Origin: a virus
Strand: one strand, 5' to 3'
Length of the DNA: 26,104 nucleotides
IMG/VR virus record: IMGVR_UViG_3300044960_000158
Coordinates: 1 to 26,104 of that record
The notes under the pieces are model-generated. The model searched no databases. It worked only from the letters and a program-made list of their open reading frames with translations, and was not told the origin of the DNA. Each line of letters begins with the position of its first letter. The stretch's first letter is position 1. Positions 6,722 to 13,654 of this stretch are shown piece after piece. The position numbers and the translations under genes are program-made.

Positions 6722-8434
6722 ATGACCCGCCTGACACTGCGCCCCTACCAGGACGAAGCGCTCGCCAGAGTAGACGAAGCGGTTCGGCGTGGGGTTCGGT
6801 CTCTGCTCGGCGTAGCCGCGACCGGCCTCGGAAAGACGGTGATTTTCTGCGCGCTGGCTGAGCGCATAGGGGGACGGACCCTCATCCTCGCCCACCGAGA
6901 CGAACTGGTCCGGCAAGCAGCAGCCAAAGTACGCGAGGTCTGGCCCGAAGCAGACGTCGGGATCGTTCAGGGCAACGCGAACGACGTGCGAGCGAAGGTC
7001 GTCGTGGCGTCGGTCCAGACGATCGCACGCGAGAAGCGGCTAGCTGCTCTCGCCAACTCCTGGGAGAATGAGTCGCTGTATCCCGTCGACCCGTTCTCGC
7101 TGGTCGTCATCGACGAGGCACACCACGCTGCCGCTGACTCATACCGGTCGATTATCGCGGCGGTGCGTGCAGGCGATAAAGGCTGCCGGTGTGGGACTCC
7201 CCACGACGCCAACGGTGAGGTGTCGCCGTGCCCGATGACCTACCCCGGTCCGATTCTGTTCGGTGTGACAGCGACGCCGGACCGGGGCGACGGGCAGGGC
7301 CTCGACGATCTGTTCGAGGAGATTCCGTTTGCGTACGACATCCTGTGGGGGATCAGGTCAGGGTACCTTTCCGACCTCCGAGGCATGGCGGTCCGCCTCG
7401 CGGACTTCGCCGCGTCGGACCTGAAGGTCAAGCGCGGCGACTACGACGCCGGTGACGCCGGCCGGCTCCTGGAAGCAGCGGGTGCGCCTCGGCTGATCGT
7501 GTCGGCGTGGCAGGAACACGCGAGTGACCGCCCGACAGTCTGCTTCGCCCCGACGGTAGCTCTCGCGGGGCTGATCGCCGACGAGTACCGAAAGCAAGGC
7601 GTCTCCGCTGTGATGCTGTCCGGTGAGACACCGATCAGCGATCGGCGTCAACTGCTCGACGACTTCGCCCGAGGCATCATCCGAGTCGTAGTGAACTGCG
7701 GTGTGCTCACCGAAGGGTTCGACGAGCCGTCAGTGTCGTGCATCGTCGTGGCGCGCCCGACCCGTTCGCGTGCGCTCTACGCCCAGATGGTCGGCCGAGG
7801 TACACGCCGTCACCCGGAAAAGACCGACTGCCTCGTCCTCGACGTCGTAGGTGTCTCCGACGACCTGTCGCTAGTGACCGTCCCTACACTGTTCGGGCTC
7901 ACCGGCGACCGCGCCGAAGCGGGCAGAAACAGGACCGTCGGGGTAGCGGCGCTCGCCGACGACGAGGAACGCGAACAGCTTCGCCTCGGCCTGCTCAGAG
8001 CCGAAGAAGTGCAGCTGTTCCAAGCGATCCGTGCCGAGGGGATAGCGTGGGTTGCGTTGCACGCTGAAGGCGAACCGAAACGGTTCTCGCGGAATCTCGG
8101 AGACGGACAGCCGACGGTCATCCTCGCAGAGTCCCGCTCCGGCGGGTGGGTCGCGGGGCTGCTGCACCCCGACGGTTCGAAACGGGTGCTCATCAACGGC
8201 GTGCCGATGGAAACCGCGCAAGGGGTCGCCGAGGACTATGTGCGTCGAGCCGGTGGTGTGCTGGCACGAGCCGACGCCAAGTGGCGGGCGTTGCCGCCCA
8301 CGGCGAAGCAGATCGCGGCAGCCAAACGGTGGCGTGTGACGGTAGAGCCGGGTATGACACGAGGCGACCTGTCGGACGCGATCGACCGGAAAGCGCAGCG
8401 GGTCAAAGGCCTGCATCGGCGCGCGGCTAGCTGA
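6722..8434 (+). CDS. SF2 DEAH-box helicase with a Cys-rich insertion
   Basis: The 570 residues carry the full SF2 set: Q-like RPYQ at 7-10, Walker A ATGLGKT (K38), DEAH at 131-134, TATP at about 183-186, then GVLTEGFDEPSVS and QMVGRGTRR, motifs V and VI of the second RecA-like domain. This is the type of phage/RecG-like or restriction-type DNA helicase annotated simply as DEAD/DEAH helicase. Between DEAH and TATP lies an insertion with C155, C157, H161 and C170 that could hold a zinc ion. The C-terminal 150 residues are unassigned. It starts a new stretch after the HTH/WhiB region and ends next to the parS-like palindrome. The start at ATG 6722 has only a weak GAGTGAG upstream. Confidence 0.85.
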   Translation: MTRLTLRPYQDEALARVDEAVRRGVRSLLGVAATGLGKTVIFCALAERIGGRTLILAHRDELVRQAAAKVREVWPEADVGIVQGNANDVRAKVVVASVQTIAREKRLAALANSWENESLYPVDPFSLVVIDEAHHAAADSYRSIIAAVRAGDKGCRCGTPHDANGEVSPCPMTYPGPILFGVTATPDRGDGQGLDDLFEEIPFAYDILWGIRSGYLSDLRGMAVRLADFAASDLKVKRGDYDAGDAGRLLEAAGAPRLIVSAWQEHASDRPTVCFAPTVALAGLIADEYRKQGVSAVMLSGETPISDRRQLLDDFARGIIRVVVNCGVLTEGFDEPSVSCIVVARPTRSRALYAQMVGRGTRRHPEKTDCLVLDVVGVSDDLSLVTVPTLFGLTGDRAEAGRNRTVGVAALADDEEREQLRLGLLRAEEVQLFQAIRAEGIAWVALHAEGEPKRFSRNLGDGQPTVILAESRSGGWVAGLLHPDGSKRVLINGVPMETAQGVAEDYVRRAGGVLARADAKWRALPPTAKQIAAAKRWRVTVEPGMTRGDLSDAIDRKAQRVKGLHRRAAS

Positions 8435-8450
8435 CGTTTCACGTGAAACA
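8435..8450. promoter_or_regulatory. parS centromere-like site
   Basis: CGTTTCACGTGAAACA lies between the helicase stop and the ParB-methyltransferase gene. The 14-base core GTTTCACGTGAAAC at 8436-8449 is a perfect palindrome and equals the parS core used by chromosomal ParB of Streptomyces and Mycobacterium. It differs at one outer base from the common 16-mer TGTTTCACGTGAAACA. No second copy is visible in the window. It lacks a loop and T-tract, so it is not a terminator. Confidence 0.8.
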
Positions 8451-8480
8451 CATACGAAAGCCCGAGACAGGAGGCTAGGG

Positions 8481-10085
8481 GTGCCGGAAAGGTTCATTGA
8501 GTACATGGCGTTGGACGAGCTGGAGCCCGCTCCTCGCAACCCGAAGGATCACGCCCGCGACGCGATCAACGCATCACTTGACCGGTTCGGCTTTACCGAG
8601 CCGATCATGCTCGACGAGCGCACTGGCAGAATGGTCGCCGGTCACGGCAGGCGCGCCAAGCTGCTTGAGAAGCTCGCTGCCGGCGAGAGCGCACCGGACG
8701 GGATCATTGACCGTGACGGCCGATGGTTCGTGCCTGTCGTCCGAGGCTGGGCTAGCCGCTCAGACGATGACGCGGAAGCCTATCTAGTCGCGTCGAACCG
8801 ACTCGTTGAGCTTGGCGGCTGGTACGCGGACGAGCTGGCCTCGCTGCTCTCCGACCTCGCTCAGACTCCAGGCGGATTGAATGGCACCGGCTACGACGAC
8901 TCGACCCTGGACGGTCTGCTAGGGCAGCTAGGAAGCGAAACAGACGTCGTGACGCTCGGAGAACCCGAGCCGCAGGAACCGACAATCAACTTGGCTGCTC
9001 GGTTTCTTGTCCCGCCTTTCTCGGTCCTTGATGCCCGACAAGGCTACTGGCAGGCCAGGAAGCGAGAGTGGCTCGCTCTCGGCATCCGTAGCGAGGTAGG
9101 TCGGCCCCGCAATCTGCTCGGGATGAGCGAGCAGGCACGCACCGGATACCAGCAGCCGACCCGATCAACTGCTACGGCGTTCGACGACCCACAGTTCTGG
9201 TACAAGAAACGGCTCGCCGAGCGGCGTGTCGGCAGGTCGTTGACGACCCGAGAGTTCGTGGAGGAGCACTACGAGGGCCCCGACGCGTACTACGAGGGGA
9301 CGTCGGTGTTCGACCCGGTGCTGTGTGAACTCGCGTACCGCTGGTGGTGCCCACCGGGCGGTCGTGTCCTCGACCCGTTCGCTGGCGGTTCTGTACGTGG
9401 GATTGTCGCTGGCAAGCTAGGTCTCGGCTACCTCGGCGTCGAGCTGCGCCCCGAGCAGATCGCAGCCAACGAAGAACAGCGTGTGGTGATTCTCGGCGAT
9501 CACGCGCCTGTGAGCTGGATCGAAGGCGACAGCGAGGATGTCATCCCGAGCCTCGACAAGTGGGGGGTAACTGAGCCGTTCCACTTCCTGTTCTCATGCC
9601 CGCCGTGCTACGACCTAGAGCGTTACTCCGACGACCCTCGCGATTTGTCGAACATGTCGTGGCCGGCGTTCGTGGAGAAGTACCGAGCCATCATCAAAGC
9701 GTCGGTCGATCGCATGGAAGATGACTCGTTCGCCTGTTTCGTCGTCGGCGAGATCCGCGACAATGCTGGCATCAACCGGGCGTTTGTCCCTGAGACGATC
9801 GGCGCGTTCGCACGCGCAGGCGCCGCGTACTACAACGAGGCGATTCTCGTCACTCCGATAGGTGCGCTCGCTTTGCGAGCCGCACGCATCTTCAACGGGG
9901 CCCGCAAGCTGGGGCGAGCCCACCAAACCGTGCTTGTGTTCGTGAAGGGGGACCCGCAGCGCGCGGCGGACAAACTCGGCGAGCTGCAACTCCCCGATCC
10001 GGCGGAGCTGTTCCCGCATCTCTCCCCGGACGCTGCGTTCGAACCGGGAGCGTTCGACTCCGCTGAAGACGACACGGAACCGTAG
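8481..10085 (+). CDS. ParB/Srx-domain and DNA methyltransferase fusion
   Basis: The protein has 534 residues. Residues 1-85 form a ParB/sulfiredoxin-like domain: an N-terminal strand (IEYMALDELEPAPRNPKDH), then PIMLDERTGRMVAGHGRRAKLLEKL containing the GxxRR-type box. There is no obvious ParB DNA-binding helix-turn-helix afterwards. Residues about 250-510 are a methyltransferase with motif I DPFAGGSVRG at 298 and motif IV SCPPCYDLE at 372-380, a variant of the S/DPPY loop of amino-methylating DNA methyltransferases. ParB-methylase fusions are known in phages and mobile elements. The GTG start has a strong AGGAGG at 8469-8474 spaced six bases, and the parS palindrome lies 30 bases upstream. Two oxygenase/PLP-type genes follow, suggesting a modification operon. 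Confidence 0.8.
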   Translation: MPERFIEYMALDELEPAPRNPKDHARDAINASLDRFGFTEPIMLDERTGRMVAGHGRRAKLLEKLAAGESAPDGIIDRDGRWFVPVVRGWASRSDDDAEAYLVASNRLVELGGWYADELASLLSDLAQTPGGLNGTGYDDSTLDGLLGQLGSETDVVTLGEPEPQEPTINLAARFLVPPFSVLDARQGYWQARKREWLALGIRSEVGRPRNLLGMSEQARTGYQQPTRSTATAFDDPQFWYKKRLAERRVGRSLTTREFVEEHYEGPDAYYEGTSVFDPVLCELAYRWWCPPGGRVLDPFAGGSVRGIVAGKLGLGYLGVELRPEQIAANEEQRVVILGDHAPVSWIEGDSEDVIPSLDKWGVTEPFHFLFSCPPCYDLERYSDDPRDLSNMSWPAFVEKYRAIIKASVDRMEDDSFACFVVGEIRDNAGINRAFVPETIGAFARAGAAYYNEAILVTPIGALALRAARIFNGARKLGRAHQTVLVFVKGDPQRAADKLGELQLPDPAELFPHLSPDAAFEPGAFDSAEDDTEP

Positions 10086-10094
10086 GAGGCAGAT

Positions 10095-11204
10095 GTGGCA
10101 GACGACACGAAGCTGTGGCAGCGCGGCTTCCCGCTGGCGGAACTCCGCGCAGTCACAGACGACTTCGCGGCGTGGGACGACGGCCTCGTACTCGGAGCGT
10201 TCACCCGCGTGAAGGAGAACGCTGTCGCAGCGGCGCGCGCCGACGGAAAGCTGCTGTCGATAGGACAGTCACACGCCATCCACCACACCGTCGGTCGCCC
10301 GCTACCCATCAAGGATTTCACCGGCGCCGAACGGCTCGTCGCCCCAGCAGGGACCCTCGTCGTTGACCGATTCTGCGGTCCGGATGCAGTCACAGCGCTA
10401 GTCCGTGACGCCAGACACCGCCCAGTTGTCGTCCACGGCTGGATCGAACATCCTCGCGACTCGGACATCCTCACGAGCCTCGGTCTCCGGCTCGCAGCAG
10501 CCAAAATCAGGGCGTCGTCGGAGCTAATCGGCGTCTGGCATCGCGGCTGCTATCTCGGTCAGCCGATAGCCGACGCCGACACTTGGGCTCTGAGACCAGC
10601 ACCCGGCCTGCCGTCGCCTGTCACGCCCAACCAGGCCCGCGAGGAGCTGGACGCTGCGGCCGTCGAGTTCGCGGACCACTACTCGTCGTACAACGCCCGG
10701 CATTCCTGGCAGGCGTTCGCTTTGCGAAGCTTCGGAGGCGACCCGCTGTTCATTGAGAAGCCTGCGGAGATGAGCCGGAAGTGGAAGCACGAGCATCCCG
10801 ACGCGCTCGCATGGGACTGCGAATGGACGCCGGCAGCGGATCGGCTCCCGAGCCTCCGCGCGCTCGCGGAGAGCCTGCCAGCCCCAGTGGAACGGGTCAG
10901 GGTCATGAGGCTGCGAGCAGGCGACGGCGAGCTGACCAGGCACGCCGACATCACCGACCGATCCGCAGGCACCGCCCCCGGATGTCTGCTGCGCCTCCAC
11001 TGGCCGATCACCACGAACCCCGACGTCACGTTCACGGCGTGGACGCTCACCGGCGAACAGCAACGCGAGCATTTCGCCGCAGGCAAGTGGTGGTATCTCG
11101 ACACGCGGAAACCCCACGCCTGCGTCAACGCGGGTGAGACGGACCGCATCCACCTCGTGGTAGACGCGTGGAGCACCCCGGAACTCCTCGACGCTCTCCG
11201 ATGA
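10095..11204 (+). CDS. Two-domain protein ending in an Asp/Asn-hydroxylase-like 2OG-Fe(II) oxygenase
   Basis: The protein has 369 residues. The C-terminal third has the aspartyl/asparaginyl beta-hydroxylase pattern: RVMRLRAGDGELTRHADI, LRLHWPITTNPDVTF, GKWWYLDTRKPHACVN and DRIHLVVDAW. Iron ligands would be H283, D285 and H341, and R351 would bind 2-oxoglutarate. The N-terminal 170 residues are unfamiliar; the end (HPRDSDILTSLGLRL, then ELIGVW) faintly recalls a GNAT acetyltransferase fold, which I do not assert. Substrate could be DNA, a modified base precursor or a protein. AGGAGG at 10084-10089 precedes GTG 10095; ATG 10093 is in another frame. It overlaps the next gene by ATGA and follows the ParB-methylase by nine bases. 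Confidence 0.66.
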   Translation: MADDTKLWQRGFPLAELRAVTDDFAAWDDGLVLGAFTRVKENAVAAARADGKLLSIGQSHAIHHTVGRPLPIKDFTGAERLVAPAGTLVVDRFCGPDAVTALVRDARHRPVVVHGWIEHPRDSDILTSLGLRLAAAKIRASSELIGVWHRGCYLGQPIADADTWALRPAPGLPSPVTPNQAREELDAAAVEFADHYSSYNARHSWQAFALRSFGGDPLFIEKPAEMSRKWKHEHPDALAWDCEWTPAADRLPSLRALAESLPAPVERVRVMRLRAGDGELTRHADITDRSAGTAPGCLLRLHWPITTNPDVTFTAWTLTGEQQREHFAAGKWWYLDTRKPHACVNAGETDRIHLVVDAWSTPELLDALR

Positions 11205-11521
11205 CCGTCGACAGGTTCCCGCCACCAGTCGTTGACCATCTCGACGTTGATGGCCGCGAACTGCTGGTAGTGCGAGACGACCTGATTCCTGGCGGCACGA
11301 AGCTGCGTGTGCTGCCGCGCATCATGGCCGACGACCCACACGACGAGTTCGTGTTCGGTGGGCCCGCACAAGGCTACGCCCAAGTCGCGCTAGGCCACGC
11401 CGCCGCGATCACAGGCAAGACCGCCACGTATTTCGTTGCTCGCCGGACGCAGCTACATCCATTGACTGAGCCGCTCAAAGCACGCGCCGCTAAGATCGCG
11501 CGCGAGGTCTGCACAGCTTAG
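11201..11521 (+). CDS. Short PLP-fold protein resembling the N-terminus of ACC deaminase/D-cysteine desulfhydrase
   Basis: The 106 residues contain LLVVRDDLIPGGTKLRVLP followed by FVFGGPAQGYAQVALGHAAAITG. This is the arrangement of the fold-type II PLP enzymes of the ACC deaminase/D-cysteine desulfhydrase group: RDDL, GGNK with the Schiff-base lysine (here K34 in GGTK), then a Gly/Ser/Asn-rich phosphate loop. Full-length relatives have about 330 residues, so two thirds are absent, and the usual QSNH loop reads AQGY. It may be a reduced enzyme that works with the oxygenase or methylase, or a truncated relic. The ATG overlaps the oxygenase stop as ATGA and the gene is followed by a terminator, so it closes the operon. 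Confidence 0.55.
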   Translation: MTVDRFPPPVVDHLDVDGRELLVVRDDLIPGGTKLRVLPRIMADDPHDEFVFGGPAQGYAQVALGHAAAITGKTATYFVARRTQLHPLTEPLKARAAKIAREVCTA

Positions 11522-11581
11522 CGATCAGCTCTCTTCGCCGTCGGCGCCGTCTGCTGCCACAGGCCGCCGGCGGCGACGCCC

Positions 11582-11628
11582 AGGCGCCCGGTTCGGTCGG
11601 TTGAGGCTGCCTCCCGAACCGGGCGCCT
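11582..11628 (+). terminator. Strong stem-loop terminator
   Basis: A perfect 15-bp stem pairs 11582-11596 (AGGCGCCCGGTTCGG) with 11614-11628, around a 17-base loop, and is followed by a pyrimidine-rich TCCCCCTTTCCCC. It lies 60 bases after the PLP-like gene and just before a promoter, so it probably closes the replication/modification transcript. The 60 bases before it are GC-rich and hold no gene. Confidence 0.72.
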
Positions 11629-11645
11629 TCCCCCTTTCCCCACCC

Positions 11646-11683
11646 TTGCATCCACCCCTAGCCACAGCTATCATTTGGGGTGG
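11646..11683 (+). promoter_or_regulatory. Promoter overlapped by a dyad operator-like motif
   Basis: TTGCAT at 11646-11651 and TATCAT at 11669-11674 are 17 bases apart. TAGC (11659-11662) and GCTA (11667-11670) form an inner dyad touching the -10 box. CCACCCC (11652-11658) and GGGGTGG (11677-11683) form an outer one. The position directly after a terminator and upstream of a well-spaced ribosome-binding site supports promoter function. Confidence 0.6.
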
Positions 11684-11714
11684 TAGAACGCCCACCTACC
11701 CAAGGAGGCACCCT

Positions 11715-12314
11715 ATGGGACGCTGGAACCCTGACGACTACCTCGCGATGGTCGAGGAGCTGGAGGACGCCCGCTGCACCGTCCTGCTCGAAATGATCTC
11801 GGACCACATGTCGCTCGACGGCCGGTGCTACTGCTGCGAGACCCAGGTCGACGTCGGCTGGCTGTGTGGCGAGTGCATCGAGCTTGGCTGCGCCGAGACC
11901 AATCGCGGCGTGCCGACCGCGTCCACCCTCCCGCCTGGACGCGTCGGCTCCACCCCCGAGGCCGACGGCCTCTCTGGCCCCTCGGCCTCGGGGGTGTCTC
12001 CTGCCGCCGCCGACCCTCTGGGTGTCCTCCTCTCACCACCACCGGGTCGGCGGCGGCACCCCCTCCGAGGGGGCGGCGTGATGGGCACTGTCGTCGTGGT
12101 CGTCGCGCGGCTCGCGCTGATCGCCGCCGGCCTCGCCGTCGTGCTCGTCGTCGTGGACCGGGAGCAGCGGCGCGCCGCCGAGGGTGAGCGGCTGGCACGA
12201 CAGATGCAGCAGGCCGCCAGGGAGGCAGACCTCGCTCGCCTTGACCCGCCCGACTTCGCCGACGAGGTGCGCGAAGCGCTCGCCGGGGTCGAGTCATGGA
12301 GGACGCCGTGGTGA
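11715..12314 (+). CDS. Zinc-ribbon and membrane-segment protein with a hairpin-rich linker
   Basis: A protein of 199 residues. The N-terminal 65 carry CYCC, CGEC and a further Cys, suggesting a zinc site. Residues 70-120 are Pro/Gly/Ser-rich. Residues 123-148 (starting at MGTVVVVVARLALIAAG) form a single membrane span, followed by a charged helix. Three strong hairpins in the linker DNA (listed separately) and an internal ATG at 12081 preceded by GAGGGGG raise the possibility that two genes were joined or that a shorter product starts at 12081. AAGGAGG at 11702-11708 supports ATG 11715. Function unknown; codon use resembles the 4209-6714 block. Confidence 0.55.
   Translation: MGRWNPDDYLAMVEELEDARCTVLLEMISDHMSLDGRCYCCETQVDVGWLCGECIELGCAETNRGVPTASTLPPGRVGSTPEADGLSGPSASGVSPAAADPLGVLLSPPPGRRRHPLRGGGVMGTVVVVVARLALIAAGLAVVLVVVDREQRRAAEGERLARQMQQAAREADLARLDPPDFADEVREALAGVESWRTPW
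11951..12073. repeat. Three consecutive GC-rich hairpins within a coding region
   Basis: Hairpin 1 pairs 11951-11965 with 11982-11996 (15 bp, CACCCCCGAGGCCGA). Hairpin 2 pairs 12002-12016 with 12044-12058 (15 bp, TGCCGCCGCCGACCC). Hairpin 3 pairs CCCCC at 12059-12063 with GGGGG at 12069-12073. The long stems are perfect. They sit in the DNA encoding the protein linker, between the zinc part and the membrane part. Confidence 0.7.
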
Positions 12315-12586
12315 CGCCGACCCCAGTCCGCATCCTGGCGGCGGCCGCTGCCGTGCTCGTGCTCATCCAGGCCGACGCCGACCTCGCTGTCCGCGCCCTC
12401 GCCGCTATCGGCACCTGGACGCTCGGCTGCGCCGCTTGGGCGGTCATCGCCCGCACCGCACCGGCCGAGACGGCGCCGGTGCCGCTCGACCTCACCGGCC
12501 GGCTCCGCCGTGCCACCACAGCCAACGGCCGCACCCCATCTCCATGCCAGGGACCGGGGCGCGGCCGTCCGACACAAGGAGAGTAG
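12311..12586 (+). CDS. Small two-span membrane protein
   Basis: A protein of 91 residues. Two hydrophobic stretches (VRILAAAAAVLVLI and ALAAIGTWTLGCAAWAVIA) are separated by a short acidic turn, giving a hairpin membrane topology, with a polar Arg/Pro-rich tail. A holin-like shape is possible but no lysin is nearby, so I do not call it. The frame is open from ATG 12296. I prefer GTG 12311 because GGAGG at 12298-12302 is eight bases away and the start overlaps the preceding stop as GTGA, the pattern used throughout this genome; GTG 12308 is the alternative. Confidence 0.5.
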   Translation: MTPTPVRILAAAAAVLVLIQADADLAVRALAAIGTWTLGCAAWAVIARTAPAETAPVPLDLTGRLRRATTANGRTPSPCQGPGRGRPTQGE

Positions 12587-12589
12587 ACC

Positions 12590-12826
12590 ATGACCACTGA
12601 CTCGCTCATGGACCCGCGTCTCGGGCTCATCAGTGGCGTCGCGATGGCGCTGTCGCATGGTGTGCCGCCGATCGCGGTGCAGCACCACGGCGACGACCGC
12701 TACTCGGTCCGCTGCGGTGACTTGACCGTCCACGGCTCCGCCGAGACGCTGCGGCAGCTCGCCGCCGACCTGGCTGCCGCTATCGACGCCGCTGCGGGCT
12801 TCTCGCAGGGCACAACTACCGCCTGA
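12590..12826 (+). CDS. Small hypothetical protein
   Basis: A protein of 78 residues with a beta-rich centre (PIAVQHHGDDRYSVRCGDLTVHGS) followed by a helix (AETLRQLAADLAAAIDAAAG). It resembles small actinophage proteins of unknown function. AAGGAG at 12576-12581 is spaced eight bases from ATG 12590. It is the last gene before the 195-base gap holding a terminator-like stem, an operator-like repeat and the terminase start. Confidence 0.55.
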   Translation: MTTDSLMDPRLGLISGVAMALSHGVPPIAVQHHGDDRYSVRCGDLTVHGSAETLRQLAADLAAAIDAAAGFSQGTTTA

Positions 12827-12870
12827 CCTTCACCGCCTGAACCAACACACCCCCCACCCCACCCACATCA

Positions 12871-12911
12871 CAGATGGGCCCACATCGAAGCGACCGGTGT
12901 GGGCCCATCTG
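12871..12911. terminator. Perfect 14-bp stem-loop, terminator-like
   Basis: CAGATGGGCCCACA at 12871-12884 pairs perfectly with 12898-12911 across a 13-base loop. No T-tract follows, which is common for actinobacterial terminators. It separates the small-gene operon from terminase. The bases before it (12827-12870) are C/A-rich and empty of genes. Confidence 0.62.
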
Positions 12912-12925
12912 ACGTTAGGAGCTGT

Positions 12926-12946
12926 TACCGCAGTGCGAGTGCGGTA
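12926..12946. promoter_or_regulatory. Operator-like inverted repeat upstream of terminase
   Basis: TACCGCA at 12926-12932 and TGCGGTA at 12940-12946 form a 7-bp inverted repeat with a 7-base centre (21 bp, two helical turns). Two small palindromes, GCCTAGGC (12947-12954) and GGCTAGCC (12969-12976), follow. A repressor site for the late operon is a reasonable inference; no confident -35/-10 pair is seen. Confidence 0.4.
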
Positions 12947-13021
12947 GCCTAGGCCACACACTCACCACGGCTAGCCTGAACGAACCCGAGCCCACGACAC
13001 TCGATCCGCGAGAGGACACGC

Positions 13022-13654
13022 ATGGCTCGCCCCACCCGAATCCACGACGTCATCGGCCACACCGACACCGGCGACCCCATCACCGTCGGCGACCGCATCA
13101 TCTCCGCCATCCGAGCCGGCAACTACATCGAAACCGCAGCTGCGTTCGCCGGCGTCCACAAAGACACGATCTACCATTGGCTGCGCGAAGGCGCCCGAGC
13201 CCGAGCCCGCCTCGAAGCAGCCCTAGCCGACGGAAACACCAGCGTCGATGTCACCGACAACGAACGCGCCTGGATGGAGTTCTCCGACGCAGTAGCCCAA
13301 GCGCAAGCCGCCGCGGAAGTCGACGACGTCGCCCGCCTCGCATCCCTCGCTCGCGGCGGCCTCACCGCCACCACAGTCGTCGAGAAGCGCGACGCCGACG
13401 GCAGGCTGATCGAGCGAACGGAACGCACGGAAACGACGATCCCGGACGCGGCGACGATCCGTTGGAGGTTGGAGCGCCGCCACCCGGACAGGTGGGGTAG
13501 GCAGCATGTCGAGGTGACGGGCCCGGAGGGCGGCCCCATCGAGCTGAGCGTCGCGGAGCAGCGTGAGGCCCTCGCGGAGCGGCTAGCGGAGCGACGTCGG
13601 CGTCTGCTCGACACCAGCGAGCCGAGTAGCGGCAGCGAGCAGAGCGACGAGTGA
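13022..13654 (+). CDS. terS: Terminase small subunit
   Basis: A protein of 210 residues. Residues 38-60 contain a helix-turn-helix (ETAAAFAGVHKDTIYHWLREG) for pac/cos recognition, followed by a helical central region with a WMEFSDAVAQAQ stretch. The typical small-terminase segment WRLERRHPDRWG plus EVTGPEGGPIEL lies near residues 145-170, and a charged C-terminal helix follows. Small terminase recognises phage DNA and stimulates the large subunit. The large terminase follows with a GTGA overlap. GAGAGGA at about 13009-13015 supports ATG 13022. Confidence 0.86.
   Translation: MARPTRIHDVIGHTDTGDPITVGDRIISAIRAGNYIETAAAFAGVHKDTIYHWLREGARARARLEAALADGNTSVDVTDNERAWMEFSDAVAQAQAAAEVDDVARLASLARGGLTATTVVEKRDADGRLIERTERTETTIPDAATIRWRLERRHPDRWGRQHVEVTGPEGGPIELSVAEQREALAERLAERRRRLLDTSEPSSGSEQSDE

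Noticed and set aside
8435-8450. Terminator at the helicase end
   Set aside because: The palindrome has no loop and no T-rich tail, and equals parS.
11601-11714. Upstream start for the zinc-ribbon/membrane protein
   Set aside because: That segment holds a terminator and promoter; ATG 11715 has AAGGAGG.
11713-12733. Long antisense frames of about 300 residues over the small-gene region
   Set aside because: Arg/Ala/Ser-rich low-complexity products and no start signals; the + strand genes have ribosome-binding sites.
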